DNA from: Gammaproteobacteria bacterium
GTDB lineage: Bacteria; Pseudomonadota; Gammaproteobacteria; Pseudomonadales; Cellvibrionaceae
Assembly: GCA_004173475.1 (NCBI GenBank)
Contig: SEBU01000001.1
Coordinates: forward strand, 1,674,001 to 1,738,000
DNA: 64,000 bases
Reading direction: 5' to 3'
Shown here: piece by piece, positions 7,927-14,988 of the stretch
Position numbering within the stretch: the stretch's first letter is position 1
How the letters are laid out: every line of letters starts with the position of its first letter
Program-made: the position numbers and the translations under genes
The notes under the pieces: generated by a model
What the model was told of the DNA's origin: nothing
Database searches by the model: none
The model's input: only the letters and a program-made list of their open reading frames with translations

Positions 7927-8376
7927 ATGGCGCGTATTGAATTTCAGGTAAGTATAAAAGCGCCAATTGAATTGGTGTACCAAGTATCGCAAGATTATTC
8001 AGTGCGTTATGAATGGGACACATTTCCGGAAAATATAGCGTTACTAAATGGCGCTAAACATATAGAAAAAGGTGTTTGCGTTTCTGTAACAGCGAAGAGT
8101 GGCCTAAATATGGAAGTAGAATTTGTACAGGTAATGCCACCAACTACTGCGGCTATAAAAATGACAAAGGGCCCTATAGTGCTCCAAGGGTTTTCGGGTA
8201 GTTGGGTTTTTAAATCCATTGCTGCAAATGAAACAAATGCAAAATTTATTTATTCCATAAAAACAAAGTGGTGGTCGGTTCCGTTAATATCTGAGTCAAT
8301 TGCTAGTTGGTATTTTTCCAAAGTAATTAAATCAAGGCTAAACGGTCTGAAAGCGTACTGCGAAGCAAATGCCTAA
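7927..8376 (+). CDS. SRPBCC-fold protein (polyketide cyclase/dehydrase-like)
   Basis: 149 residues with the pattern of the START/SRPBCC ligand-binding fold: an N-terminal strand (IEFQVSIKAPIELVYQVSQDYSVRYEWD, where the helix after the first strand and the R-EWD motif are typical), a middle beta sheet, and a long C-terminal helix (ISESIASWYFSKVIKSRLNGLKAY). Members bind hydrophobic small molecules or act as cyclases; the ligand here is unknown. It is cytoplasmic. It ends EANA with the stop in R'' of attC 15. Confidence 0.82.
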   Translation: MARIEFQVSIKAPIELVYQVSQDYSVRYEWDTFPENIALLNGAKHIEKGVCVSVTAKSGLNMEVEFVQVMPPTTAAIKMTKGPIVLQGFSGSWVFKSIAANETNAKFIYSIKTKWWSVPLISESIASWYFSKVIKSRLNGLKAYCEANA

Positions 8377-8501
8377 CAAGGCGTTGCAGCATCAGTCGCT
8401 TCGCTCCTTGGACAGTATTTAAGTCGCCTTTTTATGGTTTGCTTCGCAAAGTATTCCATAAAAATTCGCCTTAAATACTGCCGCTGAACTTAACGTTAAA
8501 A
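8371..8501 (+). repeat. attC site 15
   Basis: R'' GCCTAAC at 8371, R' GTTAAAA at 8495-8501. A variant with GACAGTATTTAAGTCGCC stem and GCTGAACTTAACG arm matched to CAAGGCGTTGCAGC. Confidence 0.9.
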
Positions 8502-8511
8502 TAAGGAAAGT

Positions 8512-9003
8512 ATGAAAGCACATCACTATTTAAGCATTGGAATAAAGTTATTTGCACTCTGGCTTATATTGTTCTCTATTCCAAATCTCGTCTATTTTCT
8601 TGAAAACGTCATGTATGGAACCGTTCAAGGTATGGATGCATCTTTATTTAGGTCTAGCCTTATTTATCTCCCGTGGCCTGTTCTTGCTCTTTTTTTATGG
8701 TTATTTCCATTATCTGTTGCAGCAAAAATTATTCCTCCTGAGGCAAATCTAAATGCTGAAAGTATGTCTCCGAAATCACTGCTGGCGGTTCTTATTTCTG
8801 CAATAGCAATATATTTTCTCTATCGTTCAGTGATGGACTTTGTTTATTGGGCTACAGTCCTTAATTTGAGCGAAGGTGGAATTCACGCATCAATTGGTCC
8901 TGAAAACAAAGCTAGCATTATTGCAACATTCGTTGAGCTTATTGGTGCTGCTTTATTGCTATTCAAATCTAAGAAAATATCAAATTGGGCAAGTAAATTT
9001 TAA
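8512..9003 (+). CDS. Cassette-encoded four-helix membrane protein
   Basis: 163 residues with about four transmembrane segments (roughly 8-30, 48-70, 88-108, 134-152). AAGGA precedes the ATG. It has no motif I recognise; it may be one of the many small integral membrane proteins of cassette arrays. The stop codon coincides with R'' of attC 16. Confidence 0.72.
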   Translation: MKAHHYLSIGIKLFALWLILFSIPNLVYFLENVMYGTVQGMDASLFRSSLIYLPWPVLALFLWLFPLSVAAKIIPPEANLNAESMSPKSLLAVLISAIAIYFLYRSVMDFVYWATVLNLSEGGIHASIGPENKASIIATFVELIGAALLLFKSKKISNWASKF

Positions 9004-9132
9004 CAAAGCGGTCAAACATCGTTCCGCTTCGCTCCACTGGACAGAATTTAAGTCGCGGCTTTGTGGTTTTGCTGCGCAAAAGTATTCCACAAAACCACAA
9101 CTTAAATTCTGCCGTTTACCGCGGCGTTATGT
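8998..9132 (+). repeat. attC site 16
   Basis: R'' TTTTAAC at 8998, R' GTTATGT at 9126-9132. Arms AAAGCGGTCAAAC and GTTTACCGCGG differ from the usual pair and instead match the attC 5 type, while the long stem is of the common type. Confidence 0.9.
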
Positions 9133-9151
9133 ACTCCATATTGAGAAACAT

Positions 9152-9721
9152 ATGAAATATTTAAAGGTAATAGCTTTTTTTGCTTTAGGTATTGTATCCG
9201 TATTATACGTCCACTATTTTAGAGAATGCATACCTGCAACATTACAAAGCTTTTGGGACGGTTTGGTCTCGACATTTGTGTCAACCCTGCTTTCAATTCT
9301 CGTCGGTATTTATTTATATGAATACCAAGCGCGTCAAACTGAAAAGAGTGAAAGGGAGCGCCTTAAATCTATTATTTCTGCCGAGTCAAAAGATGCCATA
9401 TCAATACTAAAGAGCAATGACACAATGAATATTGTTCTTCCAAGCGGTGTATCAAAAGCAGTATTAATTACCGTTCTATCACCAATTGCGCATGAAGAAG
9501 CAGGAAAGAGTGGTTTATTTAATGCGCAGGTAACTGAAAACTTATTTCATGTAGCTAGAAAAATTAAAATTTACAACATGAAAACTGATCATTTGTTAGG
9601 TTCTTTACGTGCAAACAATAATGCTCAATTTGTTGAGCATGCCATAAACAATGTGATAGAAACTCAGCAATCAGTTATAGGAAGTTGTGAATTAATAATT
9701 AGTCAAATAGAAAATACATAA
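9152..9721 (+). CDS. Cassette-encoded membrane protein
   Basis: 189 residues from ATG 9152; the frame is open further left, but that part reads through attC 16 and is not coding. Two hydrophobic segments at about 5-22 and 37-56 (the latter GLVSTFVSTLLSILVGIYLY) precede a charged linker (QTEKSERERLK) and a cytoplasmic domain of about 120 residues with helical character. Family not recognised. The stop codon is in R'' of attC 17. Confidence 0.7.
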   Translation: MKYLKVIAFFALGIVSVLYVHYFRECIPATLQSFWDGLVSTFVSTLLSILVGIYLYEYQARQTEKSERERLKSIISAESKDAISILKSNDTMNIVLPSGVSKAVLITVLSPIAHEEAGKSGLFNAQVTENLFHVARKIKIYNMKTDHLLGSLRANNNAQFVEHAINNVIETQQSVIGSCELIISQIENT

Positions 9722-9856
9722 CAAGTCGTTGCAGCATCACTACGGCGCTCCGCACCTCCGTTGGACAGTTTTTAAGTCGCAGTTTTATGGTTTTGCTGCG
9801 CAAAAGTATTCCATAAAACCACAACTTAAAAACTGCCGCTGAACTCGGCGTTATAT
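9716..9856 (+). repeat. attC site 17
   Basis: R'' ACATAAC at 9716, R' GTTATAT at 9850-9856. Side element GGCGCTCCGCACC, an imperfect version of the usual hairpin. Confidence 0.92.
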
Positions 9857-9882
9857 TTTTCGGCACATAAGCCGCATTTAAT

Positions 9883-10308
9883 ATGAGAAAAAGAATTCGG
9901 CCTCCTTCATATGAGGCATTGAAAATTGGCAGATCTCACGAATTTGGCATTTTGCTAGACGCAGTGCTTTATGAGCCCGAAAAGGTTCCCGGTATAGTTG
10001 CAAATAATCCAGAAATTGTTTACGAAACATGTTGGGCTGGTGAAAACGTTTTGCATTGGCTCGCTATTGAAAATAAGCATGAAGAAATTCGTTTATTAAG
10101 AAGCGTTGGCTCACCAATTCCAATTTATGCTTTGGTTCATGCTGTAGAGCATGGCCACTTAGAAACAGTTATTGCTTTATTGGAGCTTGGGGCAGAAGTT
10201 ATACCTAGTGACATAACTCGGGCATTAAATAGTTCTTGGTTTTCTAAAAGCAAAAAAGTGAAATCGCTCATTAAGCGTTACTTTAAACAGTTTGGGTATG
10301 AAATATAA
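9883..10308 (+). CDS. Ankyrin-repeat-like cassette protein
   Basis: 141 residues. The central part reads as two ankyrin-like repeats: NVLHWLAIENKHEEIRLLRSVGSPI and ALVHAVEHGHLETVIALLELGAEV, with the LHWLA and ALVHAVEHGHLE helix pairs and a final degenerate repeat. The C-terminus is basic (KSKKVKSLIKRYFKQF). Such repeats bind proteins; the partner is unknown. It is cytoplasmic. The ATG has no strong ribosome binding site, and the stop is in R'' of attC 18. Confidence 0.8.
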   Translation: MRKRIRPPSYEALKIGRSHEFGILLDAVLYEPEKVPGIVANNPEIVYETCWAGENVLHWLAIENKHEEIRLLRSVGSPIPIYALVHAVEHGHLETVIALLELGAEVIPSDITRALNSSWFSKSKKVKSLIKRYFKQFGYEI

Positions 10309-10435
10309 CAAGTCGTTGCAGCACCAGTCGCTACGCTCCTTGGACAGTTTTTAAGTCGCGGCTTTGTGGTTTTGCTGCGCAAAAGTATTCCACAAAACCA
10401 CAACTTAAAAACTGCCGCTGAACTCGGCGTTAAAT
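10303..10435 (+). repeat. attC site 18
   Basis: R'' ATATAAC at 10303, R' GTTAAAT at 10429-10435. Side element AGTCGCTACGCTCCTTGG; standard long stem. Confidence 0.92.
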
Positions 10436-10446
10436 TGGAATCAAGA

Positions 10447-10716
10447 ATGGATAATCAACTTGCCACATGGGTAACTTTCTTCGCGGTCTTAGGCGCTGTA
10501 GCTACAATGTTATATGGTCTAAATATCATCTATAAACGTGTGAAGGCAAAAAACCAAGGGTTTGGCCCAAATACATTAAAAGCAATCGGTGTAGTCCTGT
10601 TTATCCCAACAATACTAATACTTGCGCTTTTAACTAAATTTCAACCTGAAACTCTTGCCGCCTTACTGGGTACTGTTGCTGGTTATGTTTTATCAAACAG
10701 CAAACCTGAAGAATAA
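10447..10716 (+). CDS. Cassette-encoded small membrane protein
   Basis: 89 residues from ATG 10447 (GGAA 6 bases upstream); the open frame to the left is attC read-through. Two or three hydrophobic segments (about 7-25, 44-60 and 65-80) flank a basic loop (KRVKAKNQG). Unknown family. It is first of a two-gene cassette; the next gene starts 17 bases after its stop, so the two are probably co-expressed. Confidence 0.7.
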   Translation: MDNQLATWVTFFAVLGAVATMLYGLNIIYKRVKAKNQGFGPNTLKAIGVVLFIPTILILALLTKFQPETLAALLGTVAGYVLSNSKPEE

Positions 10717-10733
10717 ATACAGGAATTATTTAA

Positions 10734-10982
10734 ATGAAATTTGGAATGCTATTAACAGGTTTTGGTTACCTGATTGCCATACTTGGAAATATTCTATCGG
10801 CTGGCTTTTTCTTCTATGGTATATACATCATATTCGCAAAATCTTTTATTCTGGGCTTAGCTTTAATAGGTGCTTCCGTATTAACGCTTATTATCGTTAG
10901 GTTCGTTTCAAATTTCTTAATGTTTCTTGGAACTACCATTTCCGCAAAAGCAATTGAAAAAGAAATTAACCTAGAAAAGTAA
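10734..10982 (+). CDS. Cassette-encoded small membrane protein
   Basis: 82 residues, highly hydrophobic with two to three transmembrane segments (about 3-32 and 37-60) and a charged C-terminal tail (KAIEKEINLEK). Second gene of its cassette, preceded by CAGGAA. Unknown family. With its neighbour it may form a membrane pair; this is inferred only from the shared cassette. Confidence 0.7.
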   Translation: MKFGMLLTGFGYLIAILGNILSAGFFFYGIYIIFAKSFILGLALIGASVLTLIIVRFVSNFLMFLGTTISAKAIEKEINLEK

Positions 10983-10984
10983 AA

Positions 10985-11120
10985 ATTTAACAAGGCGTTG
11001 CAGCACCGTTGCGCTTCGCTCCACTGGACAGTTTTTCTGTTGCGCTTTTGCATTCGCGGTGCTCATTGTGTGTAACACAAAAGCGCAACAGAAAAACTGC
11101 CGCTGAACTTAACGTTACGT
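10985..11120 (+). repeat. attC site 19 (mosaic)
   Basis: R'' ATTTAAC at 10985, R' GTTACGT at 11114-11120. The outer arms and side hairpin are of the common type (GCAGCACCGTTGCGCTTCGC, GGACAGTTTTT). The centre (GTTGCGCTTTTGCATTCGCG, TGTGTGTAACACAAAAGCGC) is that of attC 13. Confidence 0.9.
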
Positions 11121-11484
11121 GGGGCAAGAAATAAAATCGCAAAGCTTCGGCTAAATTGTAAAAGCAAAAGCTAGAATTCTGAAAGGTTGAAGTTTGGGTT
11201 TTTCATGAGCTGCTAGCTTTAGGCGTACAAATAGTTTTTCTGAGCTGAAATATTGCGGTTTAACGTTTTGAAGTATTTCTTATGCCTTTGGTAGTTGTTT
11301 TATCGCAAGCACTTTTTGTTGTGCGCATAGGGCTGCATTTATTTGTATTTAGGTTTGTTTGCCTCTGGTGTTATTGCGGTTAAAGTTTTAAATTGTGGTT
11401 TAGTTGGTTTGCTTCGGAAGGCTAGGGTTTTATTGTTGTAGTTTGTTTTTTTCTTCCGTTCAAATCCTTCCCAAGTAAATTATC
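11121..11484 (+). other. ORF-less cassette (family copy 3)
   Basis: Sister of the cassette at 4725-5091 over the whole length, with substitutions and small indels (roughly 85% alike by eye). The frame open at 4887 is closed here by a stop after about 33 codons, so protein coding is not conserved. It has the same 5' block (TTACGTGGGGCAAGAAAT, AAAAGCAAAAGCTAG, ATTCTGAAAGG) and the same 3' end before R''. Confidence 0.65.
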
Positions 11485-11624
11485 ACGTAACGAGTCGTTG
11501 CAGCACCGCTCCGGCACTTCGTGCCTGCGCTGGACAGTTTTTAAGTTGTGGTTTTATGGTTTGCTGCGCAAAAGTGTTCCATAAAACCACAACTTAAAAA
11601 CTGCCGCTGAACTCGGCGTTACGT
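11485..11624 (+). repeat. attC site 20
   Basis: R'' ACGTAAC at 11485, R' GTTACGT at 11618-11624. Nearly identical to attC 10 including its side hairpin, with AACGAGTCG in place of AACAAGTCG. Confidence 0.92.
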
Positions 11625-11788
11625 GTGGCAAGAAAATTAAAATGTACGGCCTCGGCCAAATCGGAAAAGCAAAAGCTAAGATCTTGAAGTATTTAATTTT
11701 TAATTTTTAATTTTTCTGGCTCGGAACCTTAGTGCTAGCGTTTAACATTCTGAAATCATATTAATATTTGTGTAATCTTGAATTGCTT
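11625..11788 (+). promoter_or_regulatory. Conserved 5' cassette block ahead of a gene (family copy 4)
   Basis: Begins with the shared block of the ORF-less cassettes (ACGTGTGGCAAGAAAATTAA, CGGAAAAGCAAAAGCTAA, then TCTTGAA) and continues with a threefold TTAATTTTTAA-like repeat. In this cassette a gene follows, so the block behaves like a leader or promoter segment. That role is inferred from position only. Confidence 0.45.
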
Positions 11789-12013
11789 ATGTCTCTACTA
11801 AAAAGGTTATGGCTTTGGCTTCTCTTAAATAATTCAAGTGGGCTAGCTTGTTTAATAACTGCTTGGCTAATTGGTATATTAGCCATAGCTGCCTCTGAAA
11901 CCGGTTTGGTATCAGGCATCAATGTGGCTTTCACTTTTCGTTATTGCTTTTTGTCTGGAATCGGTCTATTTGTTTTTTTGCCTGTCATTGAACGGCTATT
12001 TAGAGAGCGGTAA
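11789..12013 (+). CDS. Cassette-encoded small membrane protein
   Basis: 74 residues from ATG 11789; an in-frame TTG at 11768 is less likely. Two hydrophobic segments (about 19-38 and 46-66) with basic ends (SLLKRLWLWL and IERLFRER). No family recognised and no good ribosome binding site. The only gene in the cassette that carries the conserved 5' block of the ORF-less cassettes. Confidence 0.6.
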   Translation: MSLLKRLWLWLLLNNSSGLACLITAWLIGILAIAASETGLVSGINVAFTFRYCFLSGIGLFVFLPVIERLFRER

Positions 12014-12054
12014 GCAATAACCTATTTTATTGAAAAGTATTGTGTAAGAGCAGC

Positions 12055-12187
12055 ACGTAACAAGTCGCTGAAGCATCGCGCACTACGTGCGCTGGACAGT
12101 TTTTAAGTCGCAGCTTTGTGGTTTTGCTGCGCAAAAGTATTCCACAAAACCACAACTTAAAAACTGCCGCTTAGCTCGGCGTTAGCT
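12055..12187 (+). repeat. attC site 21
   Basis: R'' ACGTAAC at 12055, R' GTTAGCT at 12181-12187. Side hairpin GCGCACTACGTGCGC. Arm variant GTCGCTGAAGC / GCTTAGCTCGG. Confidence 0.92.
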
Positions 12188-12199
12188 TAAGGAAAAATT

Positions 12200-12640
12200 A
12201 TGAAATACTTATGGCTTTTTTGGGTTTTATATTCCGGCCTTGCCTTTGCCCAAGAAGATTTTGATTTCGCGTTAATAGCAAATAAATGTGATATTACAGT
12301 TGCCTATGCAAAATTGAGTGATGATTCAGTGAAGACCGTGCCAGGAGATAAACCGATATTCTTATGCAAGCGCGCATCAAAAGATTTGAGTTGTAATCTT
12401 TCATATGAAAATTCAAAGAAAGAAGAAACTCGAAAGTATCTTGTAAATATGGACTCACCGCCCATGCTTATGATTAATTCAGAAAATAACGCTGAACTAT
12501 TTTTAATTAATACTAACGAATTATCAGCAGCTTATACATCGAGAATGATTGACTCAAATTATATAGGAACGAAGGTATGTAATATGGCCTTTTTTACTGG
12601 AGACCAATATAAAGCTATTACCAAAGAAAGCAAAAAGTAG
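12200..12640 (+). CDS. Cassette-encoded secreted protein
   Basis: 146 residues with a signal peptide (MKYLWLFWVLYSGLAFAQ, cleavage after AFA near 17). The mature protein of about 129 residues has four cysteines (NKCDI, FLCKR, LSCNL, KVCNM), suggesting two disulfides in the periplasm. AAGGAAAAA precedes the ATG. No family recognised. Confidence 0.75.
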   Translation: MKYLWLFWVLYSGLAFAQEDFDFALIANKCDITVAYAKLSDDSVKTVPGDKPIFLCKRASKDLSCNLSYENSKKEETRKYLVNMDSPPMLMINSENNAELFLINTNELSAAYTSRMIDSNYIGTKVCNMAFFTGDQYKAITKESKK

Positions 12641-12647
12641 AGCCAAA

Positions 12648-12770
12648 AGCTAACAAGTCGTTCCAGCATCGCCACTGCGTGGCTGGACAGTTTTTAAGTC
12701 GCGGCTTTATGGTTTTGCTGCGCAAAAGTATTCCATAAAACCACAACTTAAAAACTGCCGCTGAACTCGA
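12648..12770 (+). repeat. attC site 22 (R' end destroyed)
   Basis: R'' AGCTAAC at 12648, side hairpin GCCACTGCGTGGC, normal long stem and the start of the right arm (GCTGAACTCG). The site then breaks off: GACTTACC stands where GGCGTTA is expected. It should not recombine normally at this end. Confidence 0.85.
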
Positions 12771-13595
12771 CTTACCATTCTAGTTTTTTTAAACTCGGCA
12801 AGTGCATGCACCATTTTCACTGCAACAAAAGGGAAAACGGTACTATTTGCAAGTAATGAAGATCAGTCTCCCAACCAATCCTACTTAGTTGTTGACGCCT
12901 CAGGGAAACACGGTGTTGTTTTTATTGCAACATCAACTGCTGAATTCCCATTTGTAATGCAGATGGGAATAAATGAGCACGGTTTAAGTTATGATATAAA
13001 CTCTATCTCAAAAGAGAGTTTGGTGCATATCCCAAACACAATTCAACAAAAAGAATGGGCGCTTGTAGAACTCATGAAAGAAGTACAATCTGTCAATGAA
13101 ATGCTGGATAAGTTTTTCAAATACGATTGGGGTAATTCAATTTCATATCAGATTCATATTGCAGATCGTTTCGGTGACGCAGCAGTTATCCATCCAGGCC
13201 GAGACGGTAAATTGACTTTCACTCGTATTGACAAAAATAAGGACTATCTCATTTCGACTAATTTCAATCTCAGGGATATCAAATTTGATAAGCTCCTCTC
13301 GCCACGTTATCAAATTGCCGATCATAAACTAAAAACGGTTTTAAATAATGGTGAGCTTACATACGAATTCATGGCTTCCGTATTAGACGCAACTCATCAG
13401 GAGCAAGGTTGGATTAACCCAATTAAAACTATCTATTCTGTTGTGTTGGACTTAAATACTTTAGATATTCATCTTTACTATGACGGAAAATTTGATAGGT
13501 CATATTTGCTTAATGTTAAGTCAGAGCTTTCAAAAGTATCTGGAAAGAAAATAATCCCAATGACAGAAGTATTAGCGTCTAAAATTAATAATTGA
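12771..13595 (+). pseudogene. Start-less choloylglycine-hydrolase-like (Ntn) hydrolase
   Basis: The frame is open from the end of the broken attC: LTILVFLNSASA then CTIFTATKGKTVLFASNEDQ, i.e. the tail of a signal peptide followed by the N-terminal nucleophile Cys and typical early residues of linear-amide C-N hydrolases (C45/choloylglycine type). A stop codon (TGA of the attC arm) lies just upstream in frame, and there is no ATG, GTG or TTG before the catalytic Cys. The first in-frame ATG (12957) lies about 50 residues after that Cys, so any product from it lacks the nucleophile. The rest (MGINEHGLSYD, FGDAAVIHPG, WINPIKTIYSVV) is intact to the stop. The start codon and R' box were probably lost in one deletion. 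Confidence 0.8.
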
Positions 13596-13615
13596 AAAAT
13601 ATAATATCTAGGTTT

Positions 13616-13747
13616 GCCTAACAAGGCGTTACAGCTCGCACGCTTCGCGTGCTGGACAGTTTTTAAGTCGCGGCTTTATGGTTTTGCTGCGCAAAAGTAT
13701 TCCATAAAACCCCAACTTAAAAACTGCCGCTGAACTCGGCGTTAACT
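13616..13747 (+). repeat. attC site 23
   Basis: R'' GCCTAAC at 13616, R' GTTAACT at 13741-13747. Side hairpin GCACGCTTCGCGTGC. Confidence 0.92.
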
Positions 13748-13750
13748 ATT

Positions 13751-14218
13751 ATGAGCCATCACGTATTTATTTCACTGGAAAAATTTGAAGAAAGCCCTAT
13801 TTCTATTGAATCTTGGCATAAGGTAGCGCGAGAAATTTCCGTGGAGTTTCCAGGCCTAGTACTTAAACCAAGTAGTAATAGGCTTTTGCCATTAAGTTAC
13901 TCGCTACATTTGAGAGGCAATAAAGCACAAAACCTTCATAGAACTCCACATGGGCTAATTTTAGCTCAGGAACCAAGCGAAGAATTAGTGGCGGTCATAT
14001 TCATTCTAGCCAATAAATTACATGCAAAAGTTTATAGTGAGCGATTTAAAGAATACACTTCAGTTAAAAATTGGAAAGAGCGAACTGAAAAATATACAGG
14101 CCGTGAAGTTTTAAAGGTAAAACAACGCAAATTTACGCGTGCTCGGAAGTTATTATTGTGGGTGTTTTTTATTTTAGGAATTGTTTTACTTGGACCCTTT
14201 ATAGGAAAACATAGTTAA
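13751..14218 (+). CDS. Cassette-encoded tail-anchored protein
   Basis: 155 residues: a soluble N-terminal domain of about 125 residues, then a basic stretch (KVKQRKFTRARK) and a single C-terminal transmembrane helix (about 133-150), giving a tail-anchored layout with the domain in the cytoplasm. Family not recognised. The ATG is 3 bases after R' with no visible ribosome binding site. The stop is in R'' of attC 24. Confidence 0.7.
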   Translation: MSHHVFISLEKFEESPISIESWHKVAREISVEFPGLVLKPSSNRLLPLSYSLHLRGNKAQNLHRTPHGLILAQEPSEELVAVIFILANKLHAKVYSERFKEYTSVKNWKERTEKYTGREVLKVKQRKFTRARKLLLWVFFILGIVLLGPFIGKHS

Positions 14219-14335
14219 CAAGTCGCTCAAGCATCGCCACTTCGTGGCTGGACAGTTTTTAAGTCGTGGTTTTGCTGCGCAAAAGTGTTCCATAAAACCA
14301 CAACTTAAAAACTTCCGCTGAACTCGGCGTTAGGT
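14213..14335 (+). repeat. attC site 24
   Basis: R'' AGTTAAC at 14213, R' GTTAGGT at 14329-14335. Side hairpin GCCACTTCGTGGC. At 123 bp it lacks about 10 bases of the left half of the long stem and has CTTCCGC instead of CTGCCGC, so it is partly decayed. Confidence 0.9.
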
Positions 14336-14351
14336 GTAGATAAGGTCGGTA

Positions 14352-14867
14352 GTGAAAAACAAGCATATTGAAATTTTTGTTGAATACTTGAAGTTACTCT
14401 CGAGCTTACTCGAAAAGGTCGAAGAACATTTTGTTGGTGATGAAAGTATACTCCATGAAAGACTTAGTCCTGATATGTTCCCTCTATGTGTTCAAGTGGA
14501 GATTGCGGCAAGTTTCGCCTTAAGGACCTGTTGCCCAATTGCGGGCGCAGAAGTTAATTCGTACTCCCGTGAGGTTAAGTCATTTGCAAATCTAAGGGCG
14601 CAACTTGAGGATACATTCAACTACGTTGCAAGTTTGGATGAAAAGGAGAGCAACCTCGAAGTAGTAATTGAAGATATGGCTGGCCCTGCGCCAATCTCAA
14701 TGAAAGCAGAGGATTTTCTAATGCGTTTTGCATATCCAAATTTCTATTTCCACCTAGGTATGGTTTATGCCATTGCTCGGTCTAGAGGCGTACCTCTAAC
14801 AAAAGGGGACTTCGATGGGCTTCATCAGTATCCTCCAGGTTTTTCATTTGAGCGTGGTGACACCTAA
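14352..14867 (+). CDS. DUF1993 family protein
   Basis: 171 residues that match the DUF1993 pattern: helix with LEKVEEHFVGDESILHERL, LSPDMFPLCVQVEIA, AGAEVNSYSREVKSFANLRA, and at the end FLMRFAYPNFYFHLGMVYAI followed by RGVPLTKGDF. The family is a four-helix DinB-like bundle of unknown biochemical role, often next to oxidoreductases. GTG start with AAGG 6 bases upstream. It is the last gene of the array; its stop lies in the surviving R'' box of the final half attC. Confidence 0.88.
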   Translation: MKNKHIEIFVEYLKLLSSLLEKVEEHFVGDESILHERLSPDMFPLCVQVEIAASFALRTCCPIAGAEVNSYSREVKSFANLRAQLEDTFNYVASLDEKESNLEVVIEDMAGPAPISMKAEDFLMRFAYPNFYFHLGMVYAIARSRGVPLTKGDFDGLHQYPPGFSFERGDT

Positions 14868-14880
14868 CAAATCGCTGCAG
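14862..14880 (+). repeat. Terminal half attC (site 25)
   Basis: Only R'' ACCTAAC and the arm AAATCGCTGCAG remain; the following sequence shows no stem partner, no R' box and no further cassette. This marks the right end of the array. Confidence 0.75.
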
Positions 14881-14988
14881 GACGTCCACAGACCGTGACA
14901 CAAAACTCATAGCTTAAAATGTTGGGGGATTATCGTCGTTTAGTCTAGATTTAGATAAACACCAGCCGTATAAATCAGGAGAATTTTG

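Larger units (their letters stand above)
1..14880 (+). mobile_element. Chromosomal integron cassette array (distal part)
   Basis: About 24 short cassettes follow each other, each made of a small plus-strand gene and an attC-like site. Each site begins with a TAAC-ending R'' box and an AAGTCGTTGCAGC-like arm and ends with GCTGAACTCGGC and a GTTA R' box. The sites are very alike, as in sedentary chromosomal integrons. By the usual layout intI and attI lie upstream of position 1 and the oldest cassettes are on the right. The array enters the window inside an attC and ends in a half site near 14870. No integrase, transposase or recognised resistance or toxin-antitoxin gene is seen in it. Confidence 0.93.

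Noticed and set aside
8876..9151. Upstream extension of the membrane-protein frame at 9152
   Set aside because: It overlaps the previous gene and attC 16; the ATG at 9152 follows the R' box as in other cassettes.
1..14880. Regularly spaced repeats as a CRISPR array
   Set aside because: The repeats are 112-141 bp, internally paired and separated by whole genes, which fits attC sites, not CRISPR.
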